NCBI GenBank assembly: GCA_012842085.1
Contig: DUTM01000006.1
Span: forward strand, 151,173 to 215,172
Source of the DNA: Mycobacteriales bacterium
GTDB taxonomy: Bacteria > Actinomycetota > Actinomycetes > Mycobacteriales > Mycobacteriaceae
DNA length: 64,000 nucleotides
Direction of reading: 5' to 3'
Position 1 is the stretch's first letter. The number at the start of each line of letters is the position of its first letter. The position numbers and the translations under genes were made by a program. The notes under the pieces are model-generated. The model saw nothing but the letters and a program-made list of their open reading frames with translations. It made no database searches and was not told the DNA's origin. Below, piece after piece: positions 16,667 through 25,424 of the stretch.

Positions 16667-17083
16667 ATGACGAAGCAAAACCCCAACTACTCCTGCGAGG
16701 TCTCGATTCGGTGGAGTGATTTCGACACTTCTGGCGAGATTACCGACACCACTTTCATCGAACTCGCTCGCGAAGCCCGTATGGGGTTTATTAGAGACAC
16801 CTGGCTGCGGCGCGGATTCACCGTACCCCCCATGGCGGTACGGCACCTTGAAGTCGACTATCTGAAACCACTTGCCCTGGGAATGGATAAAGCAGTGGTC
16901 AATTTGAGTGTGGAGGCTGTCGGCAAAACCTCCTACACTCTGCGACACGAGATCACTGACACCCGGGGAGATGTTTTGGCAGTGGTCGATTGTGTGATGG
17001 TCGCTTTTGATATTGACTCCCGCCGACTAGTGCAGCTTGAGCCTTCCGTACAGTTGATGCTCACCGAGCTCAAAGGGGAATAG
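16667..17083 (+). CDS. acyl-CoA thioesterase, 4HBT hotdog fold (Rv2475c-like)
   Basis: A 138-residue hotdog-fold protein. The 4-hydroxybenzoyl-CoA thioesterase pattern is visible: IRWSDFDTSGEITDTTFIEL, with the catalytic Asp in WSDFD, and VRHLEVDYLKPLALG. It likely hydrolyses an acyl-CoA; the substrate is unknown. GGAGAGGGAG precedes the ATG. It lies 51 bases after ettA, and its TAG stop overlaps the GTG of the DNA methyltransferase, so those two are translationally coupled although functionally unrelated. Confidence 0.85.
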   Translation: MTKQNPNYSCEVSIRWSDFDTSGEITDTTFIELAREARMGFIRDTWLRRGFTVPPMAVRHLEVDYLKPLALGMDKAVVNLSVEAVGKTSYTLRHEITDTRGDVLAVVDCVMVAFDIDSRRLVQLEPSVQLMLTELKGE

Positions 17084-18339
17084 TGACTAAAACTAACCCC
17101 ATCCTTGATTGGCTACACCGAGACGACAAGATCATAGCCACCCCCGAAGGCTATGACGTGGTCTCTGCCGCCGACCTTGCCCCCGGCAAACCCCTCACAG
17201 TGGAAGAAAACGGAAAGCCGTACCGCTACGATCCGGACCACAACACCAATCTTGTTATCCGCGGAGACGCCTACGATGCGTTAGAGGGACTGGCACAGCT
17301 GGATCCCGCAATGCCTGCTCCGCAGCTCATCTACATTGATCCCCCATACAACACGGGCACCATCTTTAAAGACTACGATGATGGTCTCAACCACGCGGAG
17401 TGGATGGGGATGATGCAAACACGTCTGCAAGCTCTACAAGAGCAACTCGCCGACACTGGCAGCATTTGGGTTCACCTGGATGATTCCGAAATGGCATATG
17501 CCCGCGTCCTGCTAGACGAAATTTTTGGGCGCGACAGTTTTATTGCCCAGATCGTGGTCGAAATCAACCCCAAAGGCCGCCAACTGGACCGTTATTTCGC
17601 AGCCTGCCACGACTATCTCCTCGTCTACGCCAAAAACAAAGACAAACTCAAGCTCGAACCAGGCACCACGAAGGCCGTCAACCCAGCGGACTTTCCCTTG
17701 GAAGACAAACAAGGCCGCTACCGTCTGCTGCCGCTGCGCAACACCAACAAAAAATTCAACCCCCGCACCGCCCGCACCATGGCATACCCGCTATACGCGA
17801 ATGAGGGAACCGGGGAAGTGCGCACCAGCCCCTTCGACGGCGCGCAAGAGGTCATGCCTGTTTTCGGGGACCTTACCCCCGCAGTATGGCGCTGGTCTTC
17901 CGCAACCGCTTATGTGCGTCGCAACGAACTCATTGCCCGCACCGTGCGGGGACGCAAAGGCCCACGCCTGGACGTCTACCAGATAGACCGAATGCATCCG
18001 GGGCGCCGCAAAAAGCTCAAAACCATTTGGCCATCTAAAGAAATCGGATCCTCCGACTCTGCCAAACTGGCGCTCCGCAAACAGTTCGGGGAGGACGTCC
18101 AGTTCGCCACCCCCAAACCCGAGCCACTCATTGAACGCATCATCGACTCCGCCACCGAACCTGGCGACTATGTGATGGATGTGTTCGCCGGCTCCGGCAC
18201 CACCGGGGTAGTCGCAAGCCGGATGGGCCGCTACTTTGTGATGGCCGAGCGGGAAGCCGACACCGTAAAACAGCACATCCGAATGCGCCTGGATCGAGCC
18301 GGCATCGACTACCAAGAACTAGTCGTCGAGCCGCGCTAG
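17083..18339 (+). CDS. orphan DNA N4-cytosine/N6-adenine methyltransferase (beta class)
   Basis: A 418-residue DNA methyltransferase. The catalytic motif IYIDPPYNTG (DPPY at 86-89) precedes the AdoMet motif VFAGSGTTG (about 367-375), the order of beta-class enzymes such as type III Mod subunits and CcrM-like enzymes. The region between them (about 110-360) would carry target recognition. The DPPY tetrapeptide fits N6-adenine or N4-cytosine methylation. No restriction endonuclease or helicase gene is nearby, so it appears solitary. The GTG start overlaps the thioesterase stop. The 3' end overlaps pepN by 21 bases on the opposite strand. Confidence 0.9.
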   Translation: MTKTNPILDWLHRDDKIIATPEGYDVVSAADLAPGKPLTVEENGKPYRYDPDHNTNLVIRGDAYDALEGLAQLDPAMPAPQLIYIDPPYNTGTIFKDYDDGLNHAEWMGMMQTRLQALQEQLADTGSIWVHLDDSEMAYARVLLDEIFGRDSFIAQIVVEINPKGRQLDRYFAACHDYLLVYAKNKDKLKLEPGTTKAVNPADFPLEDKQGRYRLLPLRNTNKKFNPRTARTMAYPLYANEGTGEVRTSPFDGAQEVMPVFGDLTPAVWRWSSATAYVRRNELIARTVRGRKGPRLDVYQIDRMHPGRRKKLKTIWPSKEIGSSDSAKLALRKQFGEDVQFATPKPEPLIERIIDSATEPGDYVMDVFAGSGTTGVVASRMGRYFVMAEREADTVKQHIRMRLDRAGIDYQELVVEPR

Positions 18340-20979
18340 CTCGCTATCCAATTCGCGAGCCTTCGCTGCCCGTCGACTATCGAATAGCCCCTCCTTCACA
18401 TAGCGCTGGGCGCCTGCCGGCAGGTCGGGATTCTCCGCCAACATCTGCTCCATCACAGAGTCCACCTCGTCCACAGCACCCCACATGGGGAATGCTCGCT
18501 GCGTAAAGGTGGTAGCGATCTCGCCAGTCCGCCGCGTCCACAATCCCGGCATTTCTGCACCATAGCGGGCGACGTAAGGCTGCAGCAGCTCATCCTGCCC
18601 AGCCCACGTGAAACCATCCAGGAGAGCCACCAGTGTCCAGTTGCTGGGAGCGTCCTCGCCGGAGCTCAACAGCAGCTCCCACACGCGCTCCTTGTTCTCC
18701 GCGGAAGGAAGCGCCGCACTAGCGGTATGCGCACGACGCACCCCCATGCTGGTGGAGTCCTCCTCCAACGCAGCATCGATATCCTCCTGCGTCACTGCAC
18801 CATGCGCAGCCAACGCAGCCATCATCGTCCACCGCAGATCAGTGTCCAGCTCCAGACCCTCCACACCAATGGCAGACAGTCCTTCATCCAAGCCGCACTC
18901 CAACAACTCCACAATCTCTTGCGGAAGCGCACACGCACACAGCGCATTCATCGCAATCAGCTGCTGGTCACGCCCATGCTGTGGTTCCCGAGCAATAGCA
19001 AGCAGCATGTGGGCGTAGCGATCCCAACCCTCTGCCTCAGCCCAGGCAGGATCCACAAAACGCCGCAACAACTGCACACCACGCGCCATCAAATGCTCCG
19101 CCACCGGCAAAGCCGACTCGGCGGGAAGCGCCCGAATCAAAGTTTCCACCAGCTGGCTGGCAGGCAGTTTCGCATGCATGGTCCGCTCTTCCAGAACACC
19201 CCACGCCAGGGTGCGAGCCAACGAATCCGGCATCTTCTCAATATGGTGCAGAACCGTCTCGGTACTCCGGTCATCCAACTGCAGCTGGCAGTACGTTAGA
19301 TCCTTATCGTTCGGCAGCACCAGATCAGCAGCCGGCTTGCCCACCAATTCTGGTATCTCGGCACGCTCACCATCCAGCTCAACTTCCGCATAGTCGGTGC
19401 GCACCAGCTCATCATCCTGGAACCGGTAGAGGCCCACGCCCAAGCGGTGCGGCCGCAGTTCACCAGCGCCGGGTTTCGCACCCGTCTGATATACCGAAAC
19501 ACTGTGGTAGGTGCCGTCATCGCCGACTTCCACGTCCACCCCAATGTCATTGCGGCCAGTGGTGGTTAGCCACTTCTCAGCCCAGGCAGCAAAATCCTTA
19601 TCGGTGTAGGCGGACACAGCTTTCAGCAGGTCATCAAATGTGGCATTGCTGTAGGAGTGCTCCACCAAGTAATCGTGGAGCCCTTTCAGGAATTGCTCCA
19701 GGCCGGCATAGGCCACCAACTGTTTCAACACGGAGCAGCCCTTCGCATAGGTAATGCCATCGAAGTTGGCTTCCATCTCCTGCAGATCATCCATCTTCGC
19801 CGCAATGGGGTGCGTGCTGGGAAGATCATCTTGCCGGTAGGCCCAGTTTTTCTGGGTGGAGGTGAAGGTCGTCCAGGCCTCCTGATAGTTGGTGGAGCCC
19901 AGTTGTGCCATTACCGATGCCCAGCTGGCGAAAGACTCATTCAGCCACAGGTCATCCCACCACTTCATGGTCACCAGGTTGCCGAACCACATGTGCGCCA
20001 TTTCGTGCAGCACAGTGTCGGCGCGGCGCTCATATTTACCAGCGGTGGCCTGCGACCGGAAAACATAGTCCTCGCGGTACACCACACAGCCCACGTTCTC
20101 CATGGCTCCAAAGTTAAAGTCCGGCACAAACACCTGGTCGTAGGAGCCGTTGAACCCGTAGGGGACACCGAAAGTGTTGTGGTAGTAGTCAAAGCCGCCC
20201 TTGGTGAGCTCGAAAATGCGTTCCGGGTCGAAATACTCGGCCAGGGTTTCGCGGCAGTACAAGTTCAGCGGGATAGTGATCTCGGTGCCGTCATCCCCAG
20301 TCCAGGAGTAACTATCCGACCACTTGGAGTAGGGGCCAGCGCAGATAGCGAAAAGGTAAGGGGGGAGTGGTTTGGTGGTTTCAAAAGTGTGGGTGACGGG
20401 GTTTTCCACACTTCCCACATAGATCGCCTCGGCGGGGGTTGTGGGGGTGGTCTCCACAATATTGCTGTTGCCGATAAGCTCCCAGCGTTCCGGAGCACTC
20501 ACCGTCAGCGCAATCGGGGCCTTCAAATCTGGTTGGTCAAAGCACGCGAAGATGCGTTTGGCGTCGGCCGGTTCGGCTTGGCTGTATAGATATACGGTGC
20601 CATCGGCCGCATCCACGGCACGGTGGAGGCCTTCACCAGTGGTGGAATACGTGCACCAGGCTTCCACCACAATTTCGTTGGACTCCTCCAGGTTGGGAAG
20701 CTCCAGACCATCATGGCCGGTTTCCCCACCGTCGGAGCGGTGGTTATTGTAGGCGGCGACGTCGAGGGTGCAGCCATTGAGGGTCGCCTGCAGAATCTCG
20801 GCACCCCGCAGATCGAGGAAAGTGGTTGCGCCGGGCTCGTGGCAGGCCACATCAATAACGGTGCGGGACAGGAACCGTTCCCCGTTCGGGGGGAGGATGA
20901 GGTGGACTGTGTACGAGTTGACGTCCAGGAGTTCTGCCCGCCGGGCAGCGGTCTCGCGGGTCAAATTAACTGATTTCAC
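18319..20979 (-). CDS. pepN: aminopeptidase N (M1 family zinc metallopeptidase)
   Basis: An 886-residue M1 aminopeptidase. The exopeptidase motif GAMEN is at 291-295, the zinc site HEMAH at 325-329 with the distal Glu348 in LNESFASW, and a C-terminal ERAP1-like helical domain completes the usual length. It removes N-terminal residues from cytosolic peptides. No signal peptide. The start is GTG at 20979 with AAGGAAG upstream. Convergent with the methyltransferase gene, with 21 bases of coding overlap and no terminator between them. Confidence 0.96.
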   Translation of the reverse strand: MKSVNLTRETAARRAELLDVNSYTVHLILPPNGERFLSRTVIDVACHEPGATTFLDLRGAEILQATLNGCTLDVAAYNNHRSDGGETGHDGLELPNLEESNEIVVEAWCTYSTTGEGLHRAVDAADGTVYLYSQAEPADAKRIFACFDQPDLKAPIALTVSAPERWELIGNSNIVETTPTTPAEAIYVGSVENPVTHTFETTKPLPPYLFAICAGPYSKWSDSYSWTGDDGTEITIPLNLYCRETLAEYFDPERIFELTKGGFDYYHNTFGVPYGFNGSYDQVFVPDFNFGAMENVGCVVYREDYVFRSQATAGKYERRADTVLHEMAHMWFGNLVTMKWWDDLWLNESFASWASVMAQLGSTNYQEAWTTFTSTQKNWAYRQDDLPSTHPIAAKMDDLQEMEANFDGITYAKGCSVLKQLVAYAGLEQFLKGLHDYLVEHSYSNATFDDLLKAVSAYTDKDFAAWAEKWLTTTGRNDIGVDVEVGDDGTYHSVSVYQTGAKPGAGELRPHRLGVGLYRFQDDELVRTDYAEVELDGERAEIPELVGKPAADLVLPNDKDLTYCQLQLDDRSTETVLHHIEKMPDSLARTLAWGVLEERTMHAKLPASQLVETLIRALPAESALPVAEHLMARGVQLLRRFVDPAWAEAEGWDRYAHMLLAIAREPQHGRDQQLIAMNALCACALPQEIVELLECGLDEGLSAIGVEGLELDTDLRWTMMAALAAHGAVTQEDIDAALEEDSTSMGVRRAHTASAALPSAENKERVWELLLSSGEDAPSNWTLVALLDGFTWAGQDELLQPYVARYGAEMPGLWTRRTGEIATTFTQRAFPMWGAVDEVDSVMEQMLAENPDLPAGAQRYVKEGLFDSRRAAKARELDSELARLDD

Positions 20980-21377
20980 GCTTATCTTCCTTGGGGATTA
21001 TTAGTTTTGAGGCCGTCAATTCTTAGCAGAATTTAGAAACCTTCTAGTGAATAGTTAGGTTTTTTAGGCTCGTCTTAATGTGCTGTTTAGCTCCCATCTT
21101 CTGTGAGCTAGGCAACGGAAACCATCGGCAACAATAATACCTTAAACCTAGCCTGTGAACTGCGAAGATAAAGTTTTTCGCACCCAGCGAACCTCTCGCT
21201 TGCCATCTACCCCAAAAAGCATCAGTCCGTTAGTAGCATCGAAGATAGCTCCATTAGTTAAGTGCGCGGTGGTGCCAGCATTCTCCAAATATGAGGGGAA
21301 TTCCCTTTGGGGAAGGAACCCAGGAGCGCCTGCTGGAACATGTCGCGTTTTATCAACTCCTCGGAAGGAGATGTCAC
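20980..21377. other. long leader between pepN and the transketolase operon
   Basis: About 400 bases between divergent genes. In-frame codons can be read across parts of it, but they show no coding character. Notable elements are a partial palindrome AGGGGAATTCCC followed by TTTGGGG near 21294-21313, and CAGGAGCGCCTG at about 21320-21331. Both lie shortly before the operon. No known riboswitch could be recognised. The operon promoter must be here. Confidence 0.4.
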
Positions 21378-22241
21378 ATGGCGTTGGATCAAGCCGAATG
21401 GAAGCGGCTCGAAGACAAAGCCCATGAACTCAGGAAACTAACTCTTGAGACTGTCATCTGGGCGGGCTCTGGCCACATTGGTGGTTCGCTTTCGGCAATG
21501 GACGTCTTAACGGCTCTTTATTACCACGAAATGAACTTTAAGGGTGACCAGCTCGATGACCCGGATCGCGACCGGTTCGTCCTGTCAAAGGGTCACATTG
21601 GTGTCGGTTTTGCACCGGTGCTAGCAGACCTTGGTTGCTTCCCGAAAGATTGGCTAAAGGAATATAACCACACCCTATCCCCACTCGGTATGCACCCCAG
21701 TGCAGAGATGGTCCCGGGTGTTGAAGTATCAACTGGTTCACTCGGCCACGGCCTTTCGGTCGCAGTAGGTATGGCAATGGGCGCCAAGCTTGGAAAGAAG
21801 GACTGGCGCACCTACACCCTCCTCGGCGACGGTGAGTGCTGTGAGGGTTCCGTTTGGGAAGGCGCAATGGCTGCCTCCAACTTCAAACTGGACAACCTAG
21901 TAGCCATTGTTGACCGCAACGCCCTCATGATGGACGGCCCGACGGAAGACGTAATGGCCATGGAGCCCTTCGCTGAGAAGTGGAAGGCCTTTGGCTGGGA
22001 GGTCTTCGACATCGACGGAAACAACATTTCTGAGATTGTCGATGCCCTGGATAAGGCAAAGGAAACCAAGGGTAAGCCCTCCGTTATTATCGCCAACACC
22101 ACCAAGGGTGCGGGCATCGACTTTATCTCTGGAGATTACAAGTGGCACTACGGTGCATTCGCTGATGATCTCGCCGATAAAGCCCGCGAAAGCCTTGACC
22201 GCTACCACGATGAGCGGCTAGCTCGAGTGAAGGGAGCCTAA
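21378..22241 (+). CDS. transketolase, N-terminal (ThDP-binding) subunit
   Basis: A 287-residue protein equal to the first third of a full transketolase. SGHIGGSLSAMD and KGHIGVG are the usual N-terminal motifs. The ThDP/Mg site GDGECCEGSVWEGAM leads to VDRNALMMDG. AAGGAG (21365-21370), 7 bases before the ATG at 21378, overrides an earlier in-frame ATG at 21291. The C-terminal subunit is the next gene (5-base gap). Split enzymes of this type transfer two-carbon ketol units, but several split transketolase-like pairs act outside the pentose phosphate route, so the substrate is open. Confidence 0.9.
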   Translation: MALDQAEWKRLEDKAHELRKLTLETVIWAGSGHIGGSLSAMDVLTALYYHEMNFKGDQLDDPDRDRFVLSKGHIGVGFAPVLADLGCFPKDWLKEYNHTLSPLGMHPSAEMVPGVEVSTGSLGHGLSVAVGMAMGAKLGKKDWRTYTLLGDGECCEGSVWEGAMAASNFKLDNLVAIVDRNALMMDGPTEDVMAMEPFAEKWKAFGWEVFDIDGNNISEIVDALDKAKETKGKPSVIIANTTKGAGIDFISGDYKWHYGAFADDLADKARESLDRYHDERLARVKGA

Positions 22242-22246
22242 GAGTA

Positions 22247-23254
22247 ATGGCTGGTATGACTTATACGGCGGAAGCACAGGTCGACCTGTCAACTGCCGAA
22301 ATTTACGGCCGCACGCTTACTGAGCTTGCTGCCGAACACGACGACGTTGTGGGTCTGTCCGCAGACCTTGCGAAATCGACCAAGATTGGTCTGCTGGGTG
22401 AAAAATACCCCGAGCGTTTCTTCAACGTCGGTATTGCAGAACAAAACATGATGGGTATCGCCGCTGGCCTCGCAGCCGCTGGCTACACCCCGTTCGTCTC
22501 CACTTTCGCAGCATTCGCTTCGATGCGCGCCTGTGAGCAGGTCCGCACCGACCTTTGCTACGGAAACGCGAACGTCAAGATTATCGCTACCCACACGGGC
22601 ACCTCCTTCGGCCAAGCCGGTACCACTCACCACTGCACCGAGGACATCGCAATTATGCGGTCCTTCGCACGCATGGTTGTGCTGAACCCGGCTGACGGTA
22701 TGTCCACCGCACAGGCCGTTGAGGCCGCCTACGAGCATGAGGGACCGGTATATATTCGTATTAACCGTGGCTTTGACCAGCCGGTTTACGATAAGCCGAT
22801 TGAGGACTTCGCCATTGGTAAGTCCAACACCCTCCGTGACGGCACCGACCTCACCATCATCGCCTGTGGTGCTGGTGTCTGGCGCGCTGTCCAGGCTGCC
22901 GACATTCTGAAGGCCGAGGATCAGCTGTCGATCCGAGTTATCGACATGTACTCCTTGAAGCCGATCGACGAAGAAGCCATTCTCAATGCTGTGGCAGAAA
23001 CTCGCCGTGTTCTCACGGTTGAGGACCACAACATTATTGGTGGTCTCGGAACTGCAGTCGGCGACGTTGCTGCCAAGGGCGGCAAGGGCTTCGCATTCAG
23101 GAAACTGGGTATTCCCGACACCTACTCCATCATTGGACAGCCGGAGGATATTATTTCCCACTACGGCTTCGACGAGAACGGCATCGTTGATACCGTCCGC
23201 GACATGATGAAGATCGAGGTCGAGGAAGACGACGACTGGGATGATGAGGTCTAA
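22247..23254 (+). CDS. transketolase, C-terminal subunit
   Basis: A 335-residue protein holding the pyrimidine-binding and C-terminal domains. RFFNVGIAEQNMMGIAAGLA contains the glutamate that activates ThDP, TFAAFASMRACEQVRTD follows, and the C-terminal domain includes RVIDMYSLKPID and VEDHNIIGGLG. It ends in a run of acidic residues (EVEEDDDWDDEV), unusual for the family. The ORF is 5 bases after the N-terminal subunit and 2 bases before the SCP2-like gene. Together the two subunits form one active site at their interface. Confidence 0.92.
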   Translation: MAGMTYTAEAQVDLSTAEIYGRTLTELAAEHDDVVGLSADLAKSTKIGLLGEKYPERFFNVGIAEQNMMGIAAGLAAAGYTPFVSTFAAFASMRACEQVRTDLCYGNANVKIIATHTGTSFGQAGTTHHCTEDIAIMRSFARMVVLNPADGMSTAQAVEAAYEHEGPVYIRINRGFDQPVYDKPIEDFAIGKSNTLRDGTDLTIIACGAGVWRAVQAADILKAEDQLSIRVIDMYSLKPIDEEAILNAVAETRRVLTVEDHNIIGGLGTAVGDVAAKGGKGFAFRKLGIPDTYSIIGQPEDIISHYGFDENGIVDTVRDMMKIEVEEDDDWDDEV

Positions 23255-23256
23255 GG

Positions 23257-24069
23257 ATGAGCGACGCTGACGATATTCGTTATTCAACAGTTGTCTTCTT
23301 GAAGGCAGTACTACCGACTTTGAAGACGCTTGTTCAGGCAAAGCCGGGCCTTCAGAAGCTGTGGGGTAGCACGAACGCCATCGTCCAAATCAGTGCCTGT
23401 GCACCCGATGGAGAATTCGACCACAACGGCAAACTCAAGGATGCTATGCACTTTGAGATTGTCGACGGCAACCTACAGCCGCGGTTGAAAGGCCATCAGG
23501 ATCCCGACTTCGAGATTGAATTCAAGAACCGCGAGGACCTGGTCACCTTCTTCAAGGGCGGACTCGCTCTGCCAGTATTCCGGGGCTTCTTCAAGCACCC
23601 GACCCTACTGGTGAAGATGATTGTCACGCTACTCACACTGTCCGGCCTCATGAGCGCCGAAGAGCCTCCAAAGGATCCGGACGATGCAGCCCTTCTCACG
23701 AAGATGATGTTCTACCTCCTGTCGACTGGTATTTCCCAGCTCAACAAGGTTGGACACCCCGTCTTCAAGGACTGGGCTAAGAAACAGCCCGACCGTGTGT
23801 TCCAGCTCTCTGTGCAGGGAGAACCGGACATTTCAGCGTACGTACGTGCCAAGGGCGGAAGGACCAAGGCTAGCCGCGGTCTCTACACCCGTTCACGTCC
23901 GTTCTTCGAACTGTCTTTCGACACCATACCGTCAGCCCTAGGAACCCTCCTAGAGATCGACGACATGGTTGAGGCAACTGGGTCCGGCAAGATTATCATG
24001 GCCGGCGCACCCGAAATTGGCGCCATCTTTGGCGACCTACTCCTCACGATCGGAGGATACGCAAAGTGA
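23257..24069 (+). CDS. SCP2-like lipid-binding protein, tentative
   Basis: A 270-residue protein without signal peptide. The central part (about 50-110), with LKDAMHFEIVDGNLQPRL, a segment of the form DPDFEIEFKNREDLVTFFKG and then LALPVFRGFFKHP, resembles the SCP-2 sterol/lipid-carrier fold, in which a hydrophobic groove binds acyl or sterol ligands. The C-terminal 100 residues do not match anything I know. Tight packing (2 bases after the transketolase subunit, stop overlapping the GTG of the VOC gene) points to a joint pathway acting on a hydrophobic or CoA-like substrate. Function not assigned. Confidence 0.5.
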   Translation: MSDADDIRYSTVVFLKAVLPTLKTLVQAKPGLQKLWGSTNAIVQISACAPDGEFDHNGKLKDAMHFEIVDGNLQPRLKGHQDPDFEIEFKNREDLVTFFKGGLALPVFRGFFKHPTLLVKMIVTLLTLSGLMSAEEPPKDPDDAALLTKMMFYLLSTGISQLNKVGHPVFKDWAKKQPDRVFQLSVQGEPDISAYVRAKGGRTKASRGLYTRSRPFFELSFDTIPSALGTLLEIDDMVEATGSGKIIMAGAPEIGAIFGDLLLTIGGYAK

Positions 24070-24602
24070 GAATCCCATTTGTTAGCCCCAAGATTCACGG
24101 GCTTCTACATGCGGGCGTCACAGTCACCGACTTTGAGGCCGCAGTCAAGTGGTATCACGAAAACTTCAACTGCTTGCTTGTCAGCGAGCAGTGGATTAAG
24201 GGCGAAGACGCTGAGGCTCTGGCCGACCTTTACGGCACCCACGGCCTCACCATCCGTCTCGGGTTCATGCGGACCCCAGATGGTGGCGTACTGGAAATCT
24301 TCGAATTCCAGCCCAAGGGAGAGAAGATTCCGCTGGAGTGGAACCGTCCTGGATGGACCCACGCCTGCATCTCCGTACGCAACGTCCCCAAGATTCGTGA
24401 AAAACTTGAGTCCCGTGGTGTTGAGTTCGTCACCGACACTCAGCACACCGCCGGTGCCGACTGGGCCTTCCTCAAGGACCCGGATGGCAACCTGCTCGAA
24501 ATCATGGACCTTGGTGTAGCACAGCGACTTCCGCTGAAGTGGCTGGGCTGGACCCAAGGCCTCATCATGAAGATGGGCAAATGCAAGTCCTACTACGAAT
24601 AA
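24066..24602 (+). CDS. VOC (glyoxalase/dioxygenase fold) protein
   Basis: A 178-residue vicinal-oxygen-chelate protein. Two beta-alpha-beta-beta-beta modules are seen: HAGVTVTDFEAAVKWYHENF to GVLEIFEF, and THACISVRNVPKIREKL to FLKDPDGNLLEIMDL. Candidate metal ligands are His15 or so, Glu in LEIFEF, His in THACIS and Glu in LLEIMD. Such proteins act as lyases, isomerases, epimerases or dioxygenases. The GTG start overlaps the TGA of the SCP2-like gene. Last gene of the four-gene operon, followed by a strong terminator. Confidence 0.82.
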   Translation: MRIPFVSPKIHGLLHAGVTVTDFEAAVKWYHENFNCLLVSEQWIKGEDAEALADLYGTHGLTIRLGFMRTPDGGVLEIFEFQPKGEKIPLEWNRPGWTHACISVRNVPKIREKLESRGVEFVTDTQHTAGADWAFLKDPDGNLLEIMDLGVAQRLPLKWLGWTQGLIMKMGKCKSYYE

Positions 24603-24629
24603 ATCGTACGTAGACTAACTAAAAACTAA

Positions 24630-24666
24630 ACTGGCCCCCGCCATTCCGGTGGGGGCCAGTTTTTGT
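24630..24666 (+). terminator. terminator of the transketolase/VOC operon
   Basis: ACTGGCCCCC / GGGGGCCAGT stem followed by TTTTTG. Confidence 0.9.
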
Positions 24667-24760
24667 TCTCTAACAGGTGCAAACCATTTCCAAACCTTTC
24701 TGATGCCGATAGGGTGAAGTTCACTAGGTAAGTTTTTGCTACCCGCAAAGGATGGAAAGC

Positions 24761-25378
24761 ATGTCCGATACTCGCGTTGATTTTTGGTTTGACCCCTCCT
24801 GCCCCTGGTGCTGGCTAACCTCGCGCTGGATCTTAGAAGCGCGTAAAGTCCGCGACTTCGAACTCGAATTCCACCTGATGAGCCTCGGAGTTCTGAATGA
24901 AGGCCGCGACCTCGACCCCGATTATGCCGAACACATTGCCACCACCTGGGGCCCTGTCCGCGTCCTCATCGCAGTAGCTGAAGAACACGGCTACGATAAG
25001 CTCCCCGACCTTTACACCAAGATTGGTTACAAGTTCCACAACGATGGTCGGGCCGATGCCGGCGACAAGAAGAACGCTGTGGCGGAAGCACTCGCCGAAA
25101 GTGATCTGCCGGCAGAACTCATGGAGCACTGGGATTCCACCCCATATGAGGACGCTCTCCGCAAGTCCCACCATGCCGGCATGGATAAGCTCGGCAAGGA
25201 TGTGGGCGCCCCCTGCATCCACATCAACGGTAAAGGCTTCTTCGGCCCCGTCATCTCCCGCAAACCGGAAGGGGAAGACGCTGGCAACCTTTTCGATGGT
25301 GTTGTGGCCGCTTCCAAGTATCCGTACTTCTACGAGCTGAAGCGCACCCGCACCGAGGGGCCCCAACTCGATTTTTAG
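24761..25378 (+). CDS. mycothiol-dependent nitroreductase, DsbA-like (Rv2466c type)
   Basis: A 205-residue thioredoxin-fold protein of the DsbA/HCCA group, with the redox motif CPWC at residues 14-17 (DPSCPWCWLTSRW). It closely resembles Rv2466c, a mycothiol-dependent cytosolic reductase, and like it precedes rpiB. This implies that the host uses mycothiol. There is no signal peptide, unlike true DsbA. Two ATGs occur, at 24752 and 24761; AAAGGA is better spaced for the second. Confidence 0.87.
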   Translation: MSDTRVDFWFDPSCPWCWLTSRWILEARKVRDFELEFHLMSLGVLNEGRDLDPDYAEHIATTWGPVRVLIAVAEEHGYDKLPDLYTKIGYKFHNDGRADAGDKKNAVAEALAESDLPAELMEHWDSTPYEDALRKSHHAGMDKLGKDVGAPCIHINGKGFFGPVISRKPEGEDAGNLFDGVVAASKYPYFYELKRTRTEGPQLDF

Positions 25379-25412
25379 AACCAAAAATGCTGACCACTCA
25401 CCCCATCGTGGA

Positions 25413-25418
25413 TAAGCT
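25413..25418 (+). promoter_or_regulatory. possible -10 box directly before rpiB
   Basis: TAAGCT lies exactly 6 bases before the rpiB ATG, the leaderless spacing. AAAGG between them could instead serve as an SD for read-through mRNA from the upstream gene. Confidence 0.3.
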
Positions 25419-25424
25419 AAAGGT

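Noticed and set aside
21155..21427. 90-codon frame overlapping the start of the transketolase gene
   Set aside because: Low-quality composition, no SD, and it overlaps the strongly supported start of the transketolase N-subunit.
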